From Amphirosellinia nigrospora (Eukaryota > Ascomycota > Sordariomycetes > Xylariales > Xylariaceae), in assembly GCA_004123355.1 (NCBI GenBank), contig SCHM01000001.1:7202193-7266192 (forward strand): 64,000 nt of DNA, written 5' to 3'. The notes beneath the pieces were generated by a model, which saw only the letters and a list, made by a program, of their open reading frames with translations, searched no databases and had not been told where the DNA came from. Positions 23,522 through 35,068 of the stretch are shown here, one piece after another (positions within the stretch are counted from its first letter, which is position 1; the number at the start of each line of letters is the position of its first letter). Made by a program: the position numbers and the translations under genes.

Positions 23522-24975
23522 TATCACGAACTTAGGTAGATGGATACCTCTATGTTCCTAGGTTTACCACATACCAACTTCTGGCCTAAGATAGGACCGA
23601 AACTGTGAAGTCCCATGTGTAGATAGGTATCTTTCAATGCCTATGCCAAGTCCGAGATCAGTTCTCCGGGAGCGGCGCTATCGCTACCTAGGTAGCCAGG
23701 ATAAGTATTAGTTGACAGACAGTATGACGGCGTTTACAGTGGGACGTCGGGGCGGCACGGATGGTCTCCGTATTATACCTAATTTGAGTCGTGCCTGGTA
23801 TCTGGGCCGGGATCACTAGTCGAACACTGGATAGTCAACTCCCGCAAGCCCATCGTCTCTGTCAGCTAGCACATGCATTACAGGTCGACAAACCTGTACG
23901 AAACCAGATACCCGCTATATTCGCCCCTAGGATGCCGCTGCCCAGCGTCAAGAGGGGAGGTGTCGTGCCCGACAGACACAAGGAGATAAAAAAGGCGTCT
24001 CACGGTATGTGCGTCCGATGTGCTCATGTTGCCCGCAGAGGTGCGTTGTGGAACGTAATGTGACTGAAGGCCGTTTGCTAGCCGAGTCTCGCCACAAGTC
24101 GGAGGGCAAGAAGCGGAATGAACAGATTCGTAGAGATGCCGAAGCTCAGCAGCTCGCCGGCTGGATACAACGGCACGCTTCCAACAAGACCCGGGCCGGC
24201 GGTGGCCATTAGGTAGCAGGCATGTACGGGCGACACTCGCTCTCCCCTTTCGGCTTCCCGAACCCGTCTCTTAACATATCTCAATCCGTGTAGTCACATC
24301 CGAGACGAGCATTGGAACCCACTCCTGCGCCGAGAGTCGTCCACCCCAGTCGTCCACCCCAATCCTCGAATCCATGACGAATCGGGACCATACATTATCG
24401 ACCTTGTCGTAATCAGTTATACATCGGAGAAACATCGTGGCACCATACACGGCAGGCATCACATCCCTCGGTATTTGTAGATTTGAATTCTGCTGACTTG
24501 GGGGGCATCCCCACAAGACCCTTGAATAGCATCTGTCTTGTTGCCGAAACGAGATAATGAGCCGGCTGATACCTAAGCAAATTTGTGCTACGCCCGCCGA
24601 GCTCTGCGCTAATGGTGATCCACGATTATCCACGATGATCCTGATGACTGAGCCATAATCGTAAAATATCTTGGGGAAGCAAGTTGCGTGTAATGCAGCA
24701 CAGCGCATGAGTAAATCACGATTAGCAGCATGTGGTCGAACACAACAAACAGAAAAGAGCAGGCAGCATGAGAACATGTTTCACAGCCTGCTTGAGAGGT
24801 GAAGGTTGGGGACTCCGGAGCCTTGTACATGCTTCGGATTAAGTAAGACAAGTCTGCGGTCGTGTTGCATAAGGTATCATTGTAAGCCTCGCGTGTGATA
24901 TGTAATGAATTTGTGCTTACGAGTACCTCTTTGGAGGCTCAAACTACGACTTGTCTCCAACGGTGGCCGTTCTAC

Positions 24976-25014
24976 CTCGCCAGTACAACTCGCCAGTACA
25001 ACTCGCCAGTACAA
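24976..25014. repeat. 13-bp direct repeat, three perfect copies
   Basis: The unit CTCGCCAGTACAA occurs three times head to tail, immediately downstream of the stop codon end of the zinc-finger gene on the other strand. Confidence 0.9.
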
Positions 25015-25090
25015 CGATTCTCATTGGGGCCCGGTGGCGCCAAACGCAGTGCCACGAATTTAGCATTGCATTTAGTACCAGCGATCCGAA

Positions 25091-25720
25091 TCATGTTCTG
25101 CCCTGCTGCCAAAGCCCTTTCCAGTCCTGCACCGTATCCACTAGTGTGCTCACAACTTGTCGCGCCTCTGCTTGGGATTGAAGAATATTCTGGTCGTGTA
25201 ATCGCCCGGGCACCTCGCTCATGAGGTAGTCCCTCAGCCAATTCACTTCTTCCGGGAGGTCGAGATCAACGTGAGGGGAGGCCGGTCGATGTTGTGTTTC
25301 AAACAGGATATCCCACAGTTCAAACCATTTCCCTTCCTCGTCGAGCGACTGATCCGACCGCCGTGATAGCATCTCTTTCTTTGCCTCGGTAATACCCTCC
25401 ACCTTTCCAGACTTTTGTTCACAGCGTGTTGTCTCGAGGAGATGGGCGTCGCACTCGGCACGGGTAGAAAATTTGATGAGACATCGTGGACAATGTATGG
25501 GAGCTATATGTCGTCGGACTAGATGTTGCTTCACATAGCTAATCTTGGACAGGTTGAGGCGGGCACAAGCTTGGTAATCCACAGGCGAGTATTTGTAGAA
25601 AGGGCATGCGAAAGTGGTAACGGGTTCTGCTGACTTCCTCGACTTCGATTTCAGCCTCGACTTCTCCCTCCTGTCAGGCAACAGACGACGCTTGTGGTTC
25701 TTATTACCCGCGTTCATCAC
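25091..25720 (-). CDS. fungal CPFY/HCPRC zinc-finger family protein
   Basis: An uninterrupted 209-residue frame of a family greatly expanded in filamentous fungi, whose function is not known to me. A basic N-terminus (residues about 5-30, KNHKRRLL to KSKSRK) leads to FACPFYKYSPVDYQAC. Then come VKQHLVRRHIAPIHCPRC (a divergent C2H2-like finger) and a second Cys/His region, CDAHLLETTRCE. The family-typical tail follows: EGITEAKKEMLSRR, then KWFELWDILFETQHRPASP. It is one of the few genes here with no apparent frame shift, although it could extend upstream through an intron. In other fungi such genes often lie in variable, repeat-rich regions, which fits the gene-poor setting here. Confidence 0.75.
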   Translation of the reverse strand: MMNAGNKNHKRRLLPDRREKSRLKSKSRKSAEPVTTFACPFYKYSPVDYQACARLNLSKISYVKQHLVRRHIAPIHCPRCLIKFSTRAECDAHLLETTRCEQKSGKVEGITEAKKEMLSRRSDQSLDEEGKWFELWDILFETQHRPASPHVDLDLPEEVNWLRDYLMSEVPGRLHDQNILQSQAEARQVVSTLVDTVQDWKGLWQQGRT

Positions 25721-26080
25721 TCGGAGAGAATCATCCAGGGGCGACCCTGATCAGACTGTTCCCGAAATATGGTTTATGGTTGTCCGAAGCATTGGAGGAG
25801 GTCATTGCAAAGGACATTGCTTTGATATGGATGATAGATCCCATAATCAGGCAGAGGATAAGTACATACATTAAGTGTGTAGCAATTCATGCAAGGGAGG
25901 GGGTCTCAAGGCCTTGATTCGTCCACCCGAGGTGCTCGAGGTGGGGAAAATGAATGATGTACCTACCTAGGTGTTTTGTTTTGTTCTTCGTGTTTGTTTG
26001 TTTTGTTTTTTTGGGTTCATTCCAGCAGACTTTGTTTCACTTTGTGTCTGGCTATCCCTTTGCAAGCACACCTCACGTTA

Positions 26081-26332
26081 TCAAGCGAGGCCCATGACCG
26101 GGCATATTTCTTCCGGTTCTCGTCGTGACTGGTTATCTAGGTCTTGAATACATTTCAGATGATGCTCAAGTTCTGTATCTCGGCTTGATAGTATAGCAGG
26201 GTCATTTTGCAACGTCCCGAATCTCCCGAGGATAGCCAATTGGGGATACTGGGCCATATGTTCGGCCAGCCTTACATAACCACCATCTTCCACAAATTCA
26301 GACTCTGTGTTCGTTGGGAGATCCTGGGACAT
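26081..26332 (-). pseudogene. truncated DUF6594-like fragment
   Basis: An 83-codon frame whose middle, VRLAEHMAQYPQLAILGRFG, resembles the conserved start of fungal DUF6594 proteins, where a Tyr-Pro/Leu-Ala and FxRFG pair is followed by a Leu-rich acidic helix. Here the helix (ELEHHLKCIQDLDNQSRR) is recognisable but the frame stops soon after. I find no continuation carrying the C-terminal transmembrane helices usual for the family within the next 350 bases. It is probably a relic or a 5'-only remnant. A spliced continuation that I missed would be the alternative. Confidence 0.45.
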
Positions 26333-28211
26333 AGCTCAGGGCTAGCACAAGGGCTAGGGGTATCATGCTTTGGAGGATGGAGAATTCGTCCCTTCGATAG
26401 AGATTGTTCGATAATTATACCTCCCTATGGACGGCAGAGCCTCACGCAAAAGCAAAGTCCTAGAGTCAAACAAACAGAAGTGACGACCAATCATCAATAC
26501 ATCTCGGTAAAGTACGCACACTAAGTATTAGGCATATCCTCCTTTACCATTTATAACCAGACGAGCATAAAATGATGCACGTAATCAGCCACAGCAACCA
26601 GCCAGTCAATAAGGATACAGAGTGGGCACTTTTGAGACTCAGCCTGCAGTGAAGATAATACTAGGTTATAAATTAAGGCTATGAGATACGACCTCTCAAC
26701 ACTGCTGACAGGATCCGTACACTCCATATGCATACAAAGGCACCTCGCTTCATTCCAGAAGAATGCTAACGCATATGGTAATGTCATGTGGCAAGCTAGC
26801 CTTCGTCAAAACTGGTGCCCAAGTCAATGTGGAGAATTTAGATCAGACACAAAAGTGCAAATAGTTGACGGATGAGATACAAAGCTAACCGCGAAGCTTC
26901 GGCAGGCGCTTTAGGGCGAGGTATGTTAACAAAATATATCACACGTTACTGTTCGCTCCCTTTAGTATACTAACCATATGTAAATTTCAAGTAAAGTGTA
27001 ATTGGAGAATATTGAAAGATGTGTGGCAGGATACGTGGCAGGACGTCGCGAACGGTGTCCATAGAAATAATAAGACGTAGTGCAAGGGGGAAGGTACCCA
27101 GTACCACTTGACCCTAGTGCACTTAGCATAGAGTTAATTCATGTTGCTTGGGTCTTATTTTACGAAAGAGGCCATTGGGGGCCTTAAAGCGGAGTTAAAC
27201 AGCATCATAGGGTGCTTTGAGAACGACGCAAATCGAACCGCGAGCAGAAACCTATCTCGTAGATCTAGAGTACTTACCCATTTTATGAATAGATGAATAT
27301 TCAAGGAAAATTACTCGGGTACCCAAGTTAAAATAAATAGAAAGACGAAACCAAGGACAACAACCATTACCTTGGCAAACGTTGTCTTATAAGCAGCACC
27401 TCTAGCAGATAAAGAATAATTGTTTAATTGTCTAAGTTAGGTGAGTATTCGCCGGCGGCCTCCTCAGGTGAGCCTACATCCTACATGAGCAACATGAATA
27501 TTGCCGGGAATCGACACCCCGAACTGAGATAGATTTTACTATCCTGAATAGAATCTGACCTGAGTTAAGCTCCGCTTTTATGCAGACAACATGTTTGTGG
27601 ATACGATCTATCATAGGAAGTGAACCAGTGCATTCTTTAGAGGGGCTCATGTGAAGTATGTTCAGATGATCTAGTAAAAGAAGTAGTATACATATAAATA
27701 AGGGTGCCATAATCCTATATATGGCCCGAGATCTTCTGGACTATAGTTTACCCGGGGTATATACGCTCGTCAGAGTATAGCAATACCACTCAAACTCTAA
27801 TACTTCAACCGCCGATAACCGTTTCAAAAGAAACCTAAAAGCAAACAAGCCGATAACTTGATAAACTAAATTAGTGTGGTTCTTATAGTTAAGTCTTATA
27901 GTATAAACATAGTTTTAGAATTATATTTGTACAATTTCTTTGCCTTGTTTTGTGAAGTGACAAAGTTATGGTGGTTGCGGCAGATGGTCCGTGCACAAGC
28001 ACCTAAATACCTAGCGTCATTCTCCGCTAGATTTGGAACCCACACCTAACCTCATACATACATCCCAGTCACTTCAACTGTCTGCGACTCTCAACCCCGA
28101 CACGCTGGGCGCATCCCAATACCGATGACCGATGACCGACCACCGATGACCGATCACTGACCGCATCGCCCATCATATCACACACCATACCGAGGACCTG
28201 ATTGCTTCAAG
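26333..28211. other. AT-rich gene-free interval before SGF73
   Basis: Visibly more AT-rich than the flanking coding areas, especially about 26880-27000 and 27780-27960, with no supported gene. It could include the eroded remains of a mobile element but I see no terminal repeat or transposase motif. The last 150 bases hold imperfect CCGATGA repetition (about 28120-28165) in the presumed SGF73 leader. Confidence 0.45.
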
Positions 28212-29791
28212 ATGGCGACCGCCGCCGAGGCGCGGAAAGGTAAGCCTGCATTTGGTTGCCTCCCCACTCCGTCATTGACAACTTGTTATACGCTTCATTC
28301 ATTGACACGCGCGCCTTTGCGCTTTCATCTGCACAGGTCCCGACGATGAGGGCACCATCAACGTCGCCTCCAAGAAGGCAACCAAGGTCAAGCCCGTGCC
28401 TACCGGGTTCTTGAAGATGAAGAGGGCGCCCAAAAACACCAAACCGGGTAACTGGAGGGATGGAAACATCGCCGACGGTATGTTATTCGACCTGCTGCGA
28501 GCCGTCTATGGTCTATGGTATATGGCAACCAAGACAGACTAACCGCGGTCCCTTCCCCAGACGAGAAGAAGGCCAGGCGCACCGGCAGCCCTCGACACTC
28601 CCGCCGCGCCCTCGCCCAACCCCCAAGTCAACCAGCTCGACGAAGGCCTTACGAGACCTTCATGAACAGTCGCCCGCTCGAGGACGGTCTGAACCTGCAG
28701 CAGTGCAAGCTCTGTAAGAAGGGTGTCATCAAGAATGCTGCCAAGGCTCACATCGACAACTGCATGAAGATCAAGAAAGAGAAGGCACAGCGCAAGAAGG
28801 AGGCCCGCGAAGCCCGGAACGCGCCAAGGAACAGGCCCGGGAGGAGGAAGCCCGCAAGGCCGATGGGGACGGTGACGCCAAGATGAACGACGACAGCGAT
28901 GACGACGACGACGGGTCGCCCGATAAGAAGGCCAACGGCAAGGCCTCGAAGAAAGTTGGCGGCAAGAAGCCCGACGGGAGCTCAAGGCAAGAAGCGCAAA
29001 GCCGATACCGCCGCCGGCGACGGGCCTAAGAACAAGAAAAAGAAGGAGGAACCAAAGCCCAAGGTGCCCAAGCCCAAAGGTATTGCGCCCCTTTTCTATT
29101 TACTACCATCGGCCCGACTATTCGTATTGACCATAGTTTTTACATGTAGGCCCTGTCGACGTCGAGAAGCAGTGCGGTGTCCTGCTGCCAAACGGACAAC
29201 CGTGTGCGCGCTCCTTGACTTGCAAGAGCCACAGTATGGGTGCCAAGCGAGCTGTCGCGGGCCGTTCTCTCCCCTATGATATGCTACTCGCCGCCTACCA
29301 AAAGAAGAATCAGGCCAAACAACAGAGTAAGTCCCCAGATATTCCCATCATGGCGGGACATGAGCATGGCAGGCATGCTGACGAGAGCGCGTAGAAGCGG
29401 CACTGGATGCGAATGCGCCCCTCGAGGAGGACGACGAGGCGAACGGAGGACCGGTGGATTCTGACGAAGAAACGGCCGCGGTCATGAGCGCATTGGCTCG
29501 GTGGAACCCCAGCCTGTGCTGCCACAACCCATCTTCACCCCCATCAAACGGACATACCAGCTGGCACGACTCCGCGAACAGTTACAGACGGCCACTAATG
29601 GTGGGCGAACTAACATCTTCAAGGTGGTGGGGCTTGGTGTGCAGAAACTGGCCGACGTGAACCACGACAGCATGGATCTAGACGCACCTGGCGAGCTAGA
29701 CGTATCCGCCATGACGCATGCCGCACGGAGATCGTCGAGCTTCAGCATACAGGCGGCCTCGCGACAACCATCGGTCAGTAGCCGAGCCTAG
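28212..29791 (+). CDS. sgf73: SAGA complex subunit SGF73 (ataxin-7-like, SCA7 domain)
   Basis: Anchors the histone H2B deubiquitinase module to the SAGA co-activator in the nucleus. Introns at 28240-28336, 28478-28560, about 29080-29148 and about 29331-29391. An N-terminal [20 protein letters not shown] segment is followed by the zinc-finger-like stretch [20 protein letters not shown] (CxxC plus His). Next is a long charged, Lys/Asp-rich linker, then the SCA7 domain [20 protein letters not shown] with [14 protein letters not shown]. The C-terminus has [18 protein letters not shown]. Missing bases are inferred near 28816 (GG run), two near 28983-28987 and one at the CCCC run 29507-29510. The stretch around 28600-28660 may hold a further compensating pair. 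All domains survive. Confidence 0.9.
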
Positions 29792-31419
29792 GGCTATTCG
29801 AGGGCAATAGTCGGCTGGCTGCGAGCAGGCGGGTACCTACATGGAGATGGGCGTCTAGAATGGCCTAGTTTAGGGAATTCCTCTCTCTTTCCTGTGGCTC
29901 CATCGCCTGGCGGGGTATATTGTATAACGAATGAAATTTGGGTGCAATGGTGCGGCGTTTCCCAGGCATATACCACAACACATCACTTATGGGGCTTTAG
30001 CATATCATGGTGTTTCCACGGTTAAGTGGGAGGCGGGTAGGCAGGCCTGGCGTTTGGCATTTATTTTTACGAGGCGTGGACAGATTGGGTTGGGTAAGTT
30101 AGGGATGGTCGACAGAATATCGCAAAGGTGACGTTAGCGCACGAGGAAATTCACATATCGATTTTCCTCGATTCCATCCAACATGTATATATGTGGGATG
30201 AGGGGGATATGTATGGCTAGGCAAAATCTGTCAGAGGAATGGGGTTCTATCTTGGGCACTTCTTCAATTGCTCTCGGGGCATGCTGGATCCTTACATCCC
30301 ATGTATATCTAAGTCAACACACAAAAAATGATCTATCTACCTAGGTGGTTCGACTGAAGTATATTGTTGGATCGTTTGCGTTTCCTAAATCTAGGTGTGA
30401 GTTAGGAAATTACTAGTGGCTGCGGCACTCCGGCAAGGCACGGATGTTGGAATACTTACAACACGCAACCACGTGGCGCTGCCTAAGTTAACAGTCTTGT
30501 TTATCCTTAGGAGCGTTTGTCGCCTGAAGAACTATGTTGGGTGAGAACTATTCCACGTTGTCTGTCAGTCTGTCTGTGGAATCAGGTCTCCTGAGTTCCC
30601 CAGATATCAACATATACTTAGTCTGGACTAGCACATGCTGACGGTTGGAACTAGTTTAGTTCTGTTTTCCTGTGGAATGTGGGTAGGCCAGTGGAAGTGG
30701 GCTCGCCGATGACGTCGTTGCTATCTATTAGCCTCGGTTGCGCCATTCATTGTATTCCAAGTCGCAGACTAGGAGGTATTTACCTAAAATCTGATTACAA
30801 TACATACAAGTACGGAGTATAGACAGAACAAAACACATGTGAAATAACTTTCTTTCCCCTGGCGAAGTTACATTTGCTTCATAACCATCTTTTCTCCTAC
30901 GACACCACGAATTGATGAACGGCCTCTGCGAGCCCAATGCCAACCTCCTAATCAACCAATCCGCTAAATCGTCCACCCAGACTTAATCTGATATCCCCAA
31001 ACGTCCAATAACACAACGACAGATAGCAGCCGGGGCGAGAACAACACAACACAGCACACCCACACCCTCACCCTCACAACCCAACGAACTCGGCATTGTC
31101 CAACCACGTTCCCGAAACAGGGGAGAGTGAATTGGCAGGCAATTCGCAACGCGAGCCACACACACACACTTCAAGACGACTCCTAGCTAGGTAGACTGGG
31201 TAGTATCGAAGCAAAGCGTCCAAGACCAGACACATACGCACACACCTGTAGCCTGACTGCCTGCAGATAGATGAAGAGACAGCTCAATTGACACCACCCC
31301 ACCTCCACACACACTGCTTCTATTTTGAGGGTCCTCACACGTGTAGGACTCTCAGTGTATTCAGCTACTACAAGTCGGCTTCCATATATCTAGGAGCGAG
31401 CGAGAAGAAAGATCCCACC
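29792..31419. other. interval between SGF73 and the carrier gene
   Basis: Same-direction spacer of 1.6 kb without a supported gene. It should hold the SGF73 3' UTR and the carrier promoter. Small open frames show no family features. Confidence 0.5.
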
Positions 31420-32946
31420 ATGCCGTCAACATCATCATCATCATCATCGTCCTCCACAAACGCCAACAGCATTCTGCCAGCTCTACACCACGCCTCATCA
31501 GGATCCCTCGGTACCTTGATCTCGACATGCAGTCTGTATCCCCTGTCCCTAGTAATCGCTCGGCTGCAGGTCCAGCGGCAGCTCCGGCGTCGTCGCGGCC
31601 CCGGACCCGCACCGGTGCGGGAGGGTCACGCTCCTCCGGAACCGGAAGCCGCTCATCACCGGGCTCCCGGTCCTACCGCTCCTCCTACTATTCCAGCTCC
31701 TACCTCTCCTCTTCAAGAAGGTCCTCCCTCCTCTCCAAGCGGACGAACAGCCGGTACACAGGAGGCAGCGCCAGTAACTCGCGGTCCTCGAGATCCAACA
31801 CGGCAGCCGCCACAGACGGCCGAGTACGCCGGCATCGTCGACGCCTTTTCGCAGATCTGGAATTCCGATGGCGATGGCGGGCTGAGAGCGTTCTATACTG
31901 GCCTGGCACAAGGTAAATAAACAAAAGTTTTTGTATCCTTCTGGACCCGGAAACCGTTCGAGATTCTCCTGTGAAAAGGGCCAATCAATTGCTGACCCTC
32001 CCGGTGTATTAGATGCAGCCAAATCTGTCTTGGACTCTTTCCTCTTCTTTCTCTTTTATGAGTGGTTCCGTGCCTTGCGTTTAAAATCACGCCGAAGAGC
32101 GGGGCGTGTGAAGGGTAGAAGGCTCGGTGTATTCGAGGAGCTAGCGGTCGGTATGGCCGCGGCGCCTGCTCGCGGTCCTTCACCACCCCATCGCCAACGT
32201 CGTCACTCGCAAACAGACAGCGACGCTAATCGATCCCACAAGCGCCCTGGGTCCGCGAAATCTTGCGCAGCATACGGAAGGAGAAAGGCGTCGCTGGGTT
32301 CTGGTCGGGATATTCCGCAAGCCTGGTACTAACCTTGAATCCTAGCCTTACATTCTTCCTCCAGGAGTTCCTGAAAACGACGTTTGCTGATCAGACATAC
32401 GACGATCCGGGCCCGCAATTGACCTTCCTATTTGCAGCGACTGGCAAGGCGATTTCGAGTTTCGTCACATACCCTTTCCAAATTGCCAAAACTCGGCTGC
32501 AGTCCGGCATACCTTTGGATTCGAATCAGTCAGACGAGAAGCAACCTAATGGGACACTTGGGATAGACTCAAAGCCTGAGGAGCAAGCTGAGGTGGATCG
32601 AGACACCAAAGTGGAGGAGAAGCCCAAGATGGTCCGTGCCATGCTCACTCTCGCCCAAAGAAGCATTTTTGGCACAGTAGCTCAAATTATCCGGACCGAA
32701 GGATTTGGTTCTCTGTATGACGGGGTTGGCGCCGAGTTACTCAAGGGTTTCTTCAGTCATGGTACAACTATGGTCGCGAAGGAAGTGGTGCATAAACTCT
32801 TGTTTAAATTATATATTTTTACCTTGGAAATTCTGACGGAGATCCGGAAACGACACCCGGAGACGACAACCTTCCGGCGAGCGGCCCTGTTCCGTTTACT
32901 CCGACTCCGTGTCGATGGAACCCTGGCTGGCAATAAATCGAACTAA
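31420..32946 (+). CDS. ANT1: peroxisomal adenine nucleotide transporter-like carrier (mitochondrial carrier family)
   Basis: Six-helix solute carrier. The closest resemblance is to peroxisomal ATP/AMP exchangers of the ANT1/PMP34 type, which supply ATP for fatty-acid activation inside peroxisomes. The three carrier signatures are visible: SLYPLSLVIARLQVQ, TTPIANVVTRKQT and TYPFQIAKTRLQS. Other recognisable pieces are AKSVLDSFLFFLFYEW, GFWSGYSASLVLTLNP and EGFGSLYDGVGAELLKGF. One intron, 31913-32012. Unusually, the first matrix loop carries about 85 residues rich in Pro, Arg and Ser (about 31580-31810), absent from typical family members, and the loop between repeats five and six is acidic. 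Missing bases are inferred at 32161-32162 (GG), 32186-32189 (CCCC) and near 32256. The substrate is an inference from family resemblance. Confidence 0.8.
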
Positions 32947-33344
32947 ATCAACCTAAATCAACCTGGACTATGGACTACATCTTGTTGCGAACCTCGTCAA
33001 TGGGCCTATGGAGGCCCGTGGGAATGAGGGTCCGACTGGCGAGATGTGTGCCATCAAGTATTGCCTTTGCGCATAGTCTGGCGCAGGGAGTTAACAAGGG
33101 CATTATTTTTAACATTTTGTAACATTATCGTGTAAATGGATTTAATTTTGGCAGGAAAAGAAGCATACGGGGTCGGATTAGCGAAGACTTACAGCAACGG
33201 AGCTGTACCCATGTATTTATCTTTTGTCATATAGATCATCCTCTGGGTCTAGGGTGAATTGACGGTGTAGAACGGGTTGGCGCAAGTCTCAATAGGCCTT
33301 GATTTAGGGCTTCGACTTGGATTCTACGTAATCGTTCGAACCGC
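32947..33344. other. convergent spacer
   Basis: Between the carrier (+) and NOSIP (-) stop codons; it should hold both 3' UTRs. The direct repeat ATCAACCTAA/ATCAACCTGG lies at the carrier 3' end (about 32947-32966). No gene seen. Confidence 0.6.
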
Positions 33345-34551
33345 TCAGCATTGAAATGCAGCAACGCCGTTCTTGCGCACTTGGTTGGCACCGCCAGCTG
33401 AATAGCCTGTGCCCTCGCTTCTGAGCTCGACTAAGCCCGGCCGTATTTTATCCTTGTCCTTCTTCTTCCCTTTGCTGCCCTCTTCGTGGTTACGGCCGCC
33501 GTGATCAGCAAGGTCGGCATCGCAGACATAGCACCTCAGCGTATCGCGTTCTATGGCGTGTGGATCGTGGTGATTGGATTTCATGAATTTACCGACGCAG
33601 CTTCCACATACCACGTGTCCACACGGCTTCGCTAGTGTGGCTTGGACGAATTGACAACGCTTTCTTGCACGATGGACATATGCGCACCGTCTCTTCGTCT
33701 TGCTCTGTTTGTCGCCATCCTCGGTGGTGAAGCGGACGCTGACCAGGGTATGGAGCGAATAGATGTGCGGTTTATCCTCAGGTGATGCCGGACATATAGG
33801 ATTCGTCTTGCTCTTTTGACAACCTCGTGAAGGGTGTTGCGGGTGTTGCTGGAGGGAGTGACGGACGGCACCCAAAACGAGGGCAGGGTCGGCTGCGCAG
33901 CCTTCTCGTCATCAATGGCCTTTCGGGCCTTGGCTCGGTCGTCGGCGGCGATGCGCTGGACTTCATCCTCGTCCATCTCAAACTTCCGCTTTCCGGTCCC
34001 ACTTCGGTGCTCGCTCTCGACGACCGAAGAACCCTCTCTGTCGCGGCTATTAGATATAGGCGTAGATGCAGGCGTTGACTTGGAGTCGGCGACGACGGTT
34101 CGCGACCGCACGTCGAGCCCGTTCTGCGTCAGCTCGAACTCGCGCACCGCCCTCTCATGGGCCTCGGCGTCTTGCCGGGCCTGGTGTTCGCGCGCCTCGC
34201 AGTCATCGTGGTCCTTCAACTTCTCCAGACGCTTGATCTCCTTCTTCTGGGCTAGGATGTTGCTGAGGGCGCACTCGCGACAGAAGATGTCGCCGTGGGT
34301 GCAGGACACGGGGTCGATGGCTGTCTCGAGACAGAGGTGGCAGGCGGAGAAGGGGAGGAAGCTCTCGCGGTTGAGACGAGCCGACGTCGACGTCCATGAC
34401 TTCCGCGCCAACTCTCGCTCGTACGAGGTGAAGACGGCACGGGACGTGTTGCGTTTGCCTGTCGCCGGGTGTCAGCAGGGATCATGGCTGGTGATATGCA
34501 TACATGGAGTCTATATAAACGAAGGTGGGAAAGCAACTTACTGTGAGACAT
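33345..34551 (-). CDS. NOSIP: NOSIP-like RING/U-box protein
   Basis: Homologue of nitric oxide synthase-interacting protein, a RING-type ubiquitin ligase that in many eukaryotes associates with the spliceosome; the name reflects the animal protein and implies no NO synthase here. The first exon is 10 nt (start at 34551), and the intron is 34459-34541. Exon 2 gives KRNTSRAVFTSYERELARKS and the first half-ring CHLCLETAIDPVSCTHGDIF with CREC. A long charged helix (AQKKEIKRLEKLKD and onward) follows. The C-terminal ring reads ICPASPEDKPHIYSLHTLV, ICPSCKKALSNSSKAT, AKPCGHVVC, then YVCDADL. Missing bases are inferred at the AAAA run 33814-33817, near 33705, and two near 33640-33655. All paired Cys/His positions are present once these are allowed for. 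Confidence 0.88.
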
Positions 34552-35068
34552 GACGACAGAGAATGGGGATGGCAGAGGGAGAGAAAGGGAAGCCCGATTG
34601 GGCGCTATTTAGGTGATTATTAGTATTTGGTTGATAGTCAGGCGGCCATTGTTGTGGTAATTGGAGTTGTAGAATGTTGATGATGTTTGATGTATGTTGA
34701 ATTGTAGAAGTAGAAGAAGATATCTTATATGTACCTAAGTAGATCCAAACGTTTAGTACCTAGGTACCTACCTAGCAGGGGCAGGCGCCGGTACCTAAGG
34801 TACCTGCACATGTGGTAAAGTCTTGGCGAAACATTTTAGTTCCAGTATCCTTGGGGCCACTTACACTCACACTCACATACTGAAGTTCATTCGTCCGACA
34901 TGTAGTCTTCCCGTGAGAGTAGTATATTGTTCATTTTACACCATTTCCCCCGTCTGTGTGCTATGTCATTCTTTTTCATTTTAGCAAACAGTGGCCGAAA
35001 GTGAAAGTGAGTGTGAGTGAGTGTTTTGTGTGGGCGGTTGAGTGAGGCCTCGGCTCATCATTCCGGCA
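34552..35068. promoter_or_regulatory. bidirectional promoter, NOSIP / tafazzin
   Basis: A 517-bp interval from which NOSIP (-) and tafazzin (+) diverge. It contains a dense cluster of TACCTAGGTA-type words at about 34735-34805, and GTGAGT/CACTCA words near 34868-34880 and 35004-35025. No TATA element is obvious. Confidence 0.65.

Larger units (their letters stand above)
22258..25090. other. gene-poor interval with several short repeats
   Basis: No gene that I can support. A reverse-strand open frame at 24271-24777 (168 codons) is Cys-rich at its start and has no recognisable domain. A forward frame at 24009-24212 contains a basic helix-like stretch but no start context or homologous motif. 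The interval holds the degenerate TGTGAT repeat and the 13-bp direct repeat described separately. Confidence 0.45.

Noticed and set aside
24009-24212. 67-codon frame with a basic, helix-like stretch
   Set aside because: No recognisable motif or credible start and splice structure; left as unresolved rather than called a gene.
24271-24777. 168-codon reverse-strand frame
   Set aside because: Cys-rich start but no domain pattern; no sign that it is a further exon of the zinc-finger gene.
27480-27560. tRNA-like sequence on the reverse strand
   Set aside because: A GGGAATCGACACCCC stretch resembles a T-arm but no A-box or acceptor pairing could be found.
33345-34551. Nitric oxide signalling link from the name NOSIP
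   Set aside because: The name comes from the animal interaction. The sequence shows only the conserved RING/U-box protein, and no NO synthase is present in the window.
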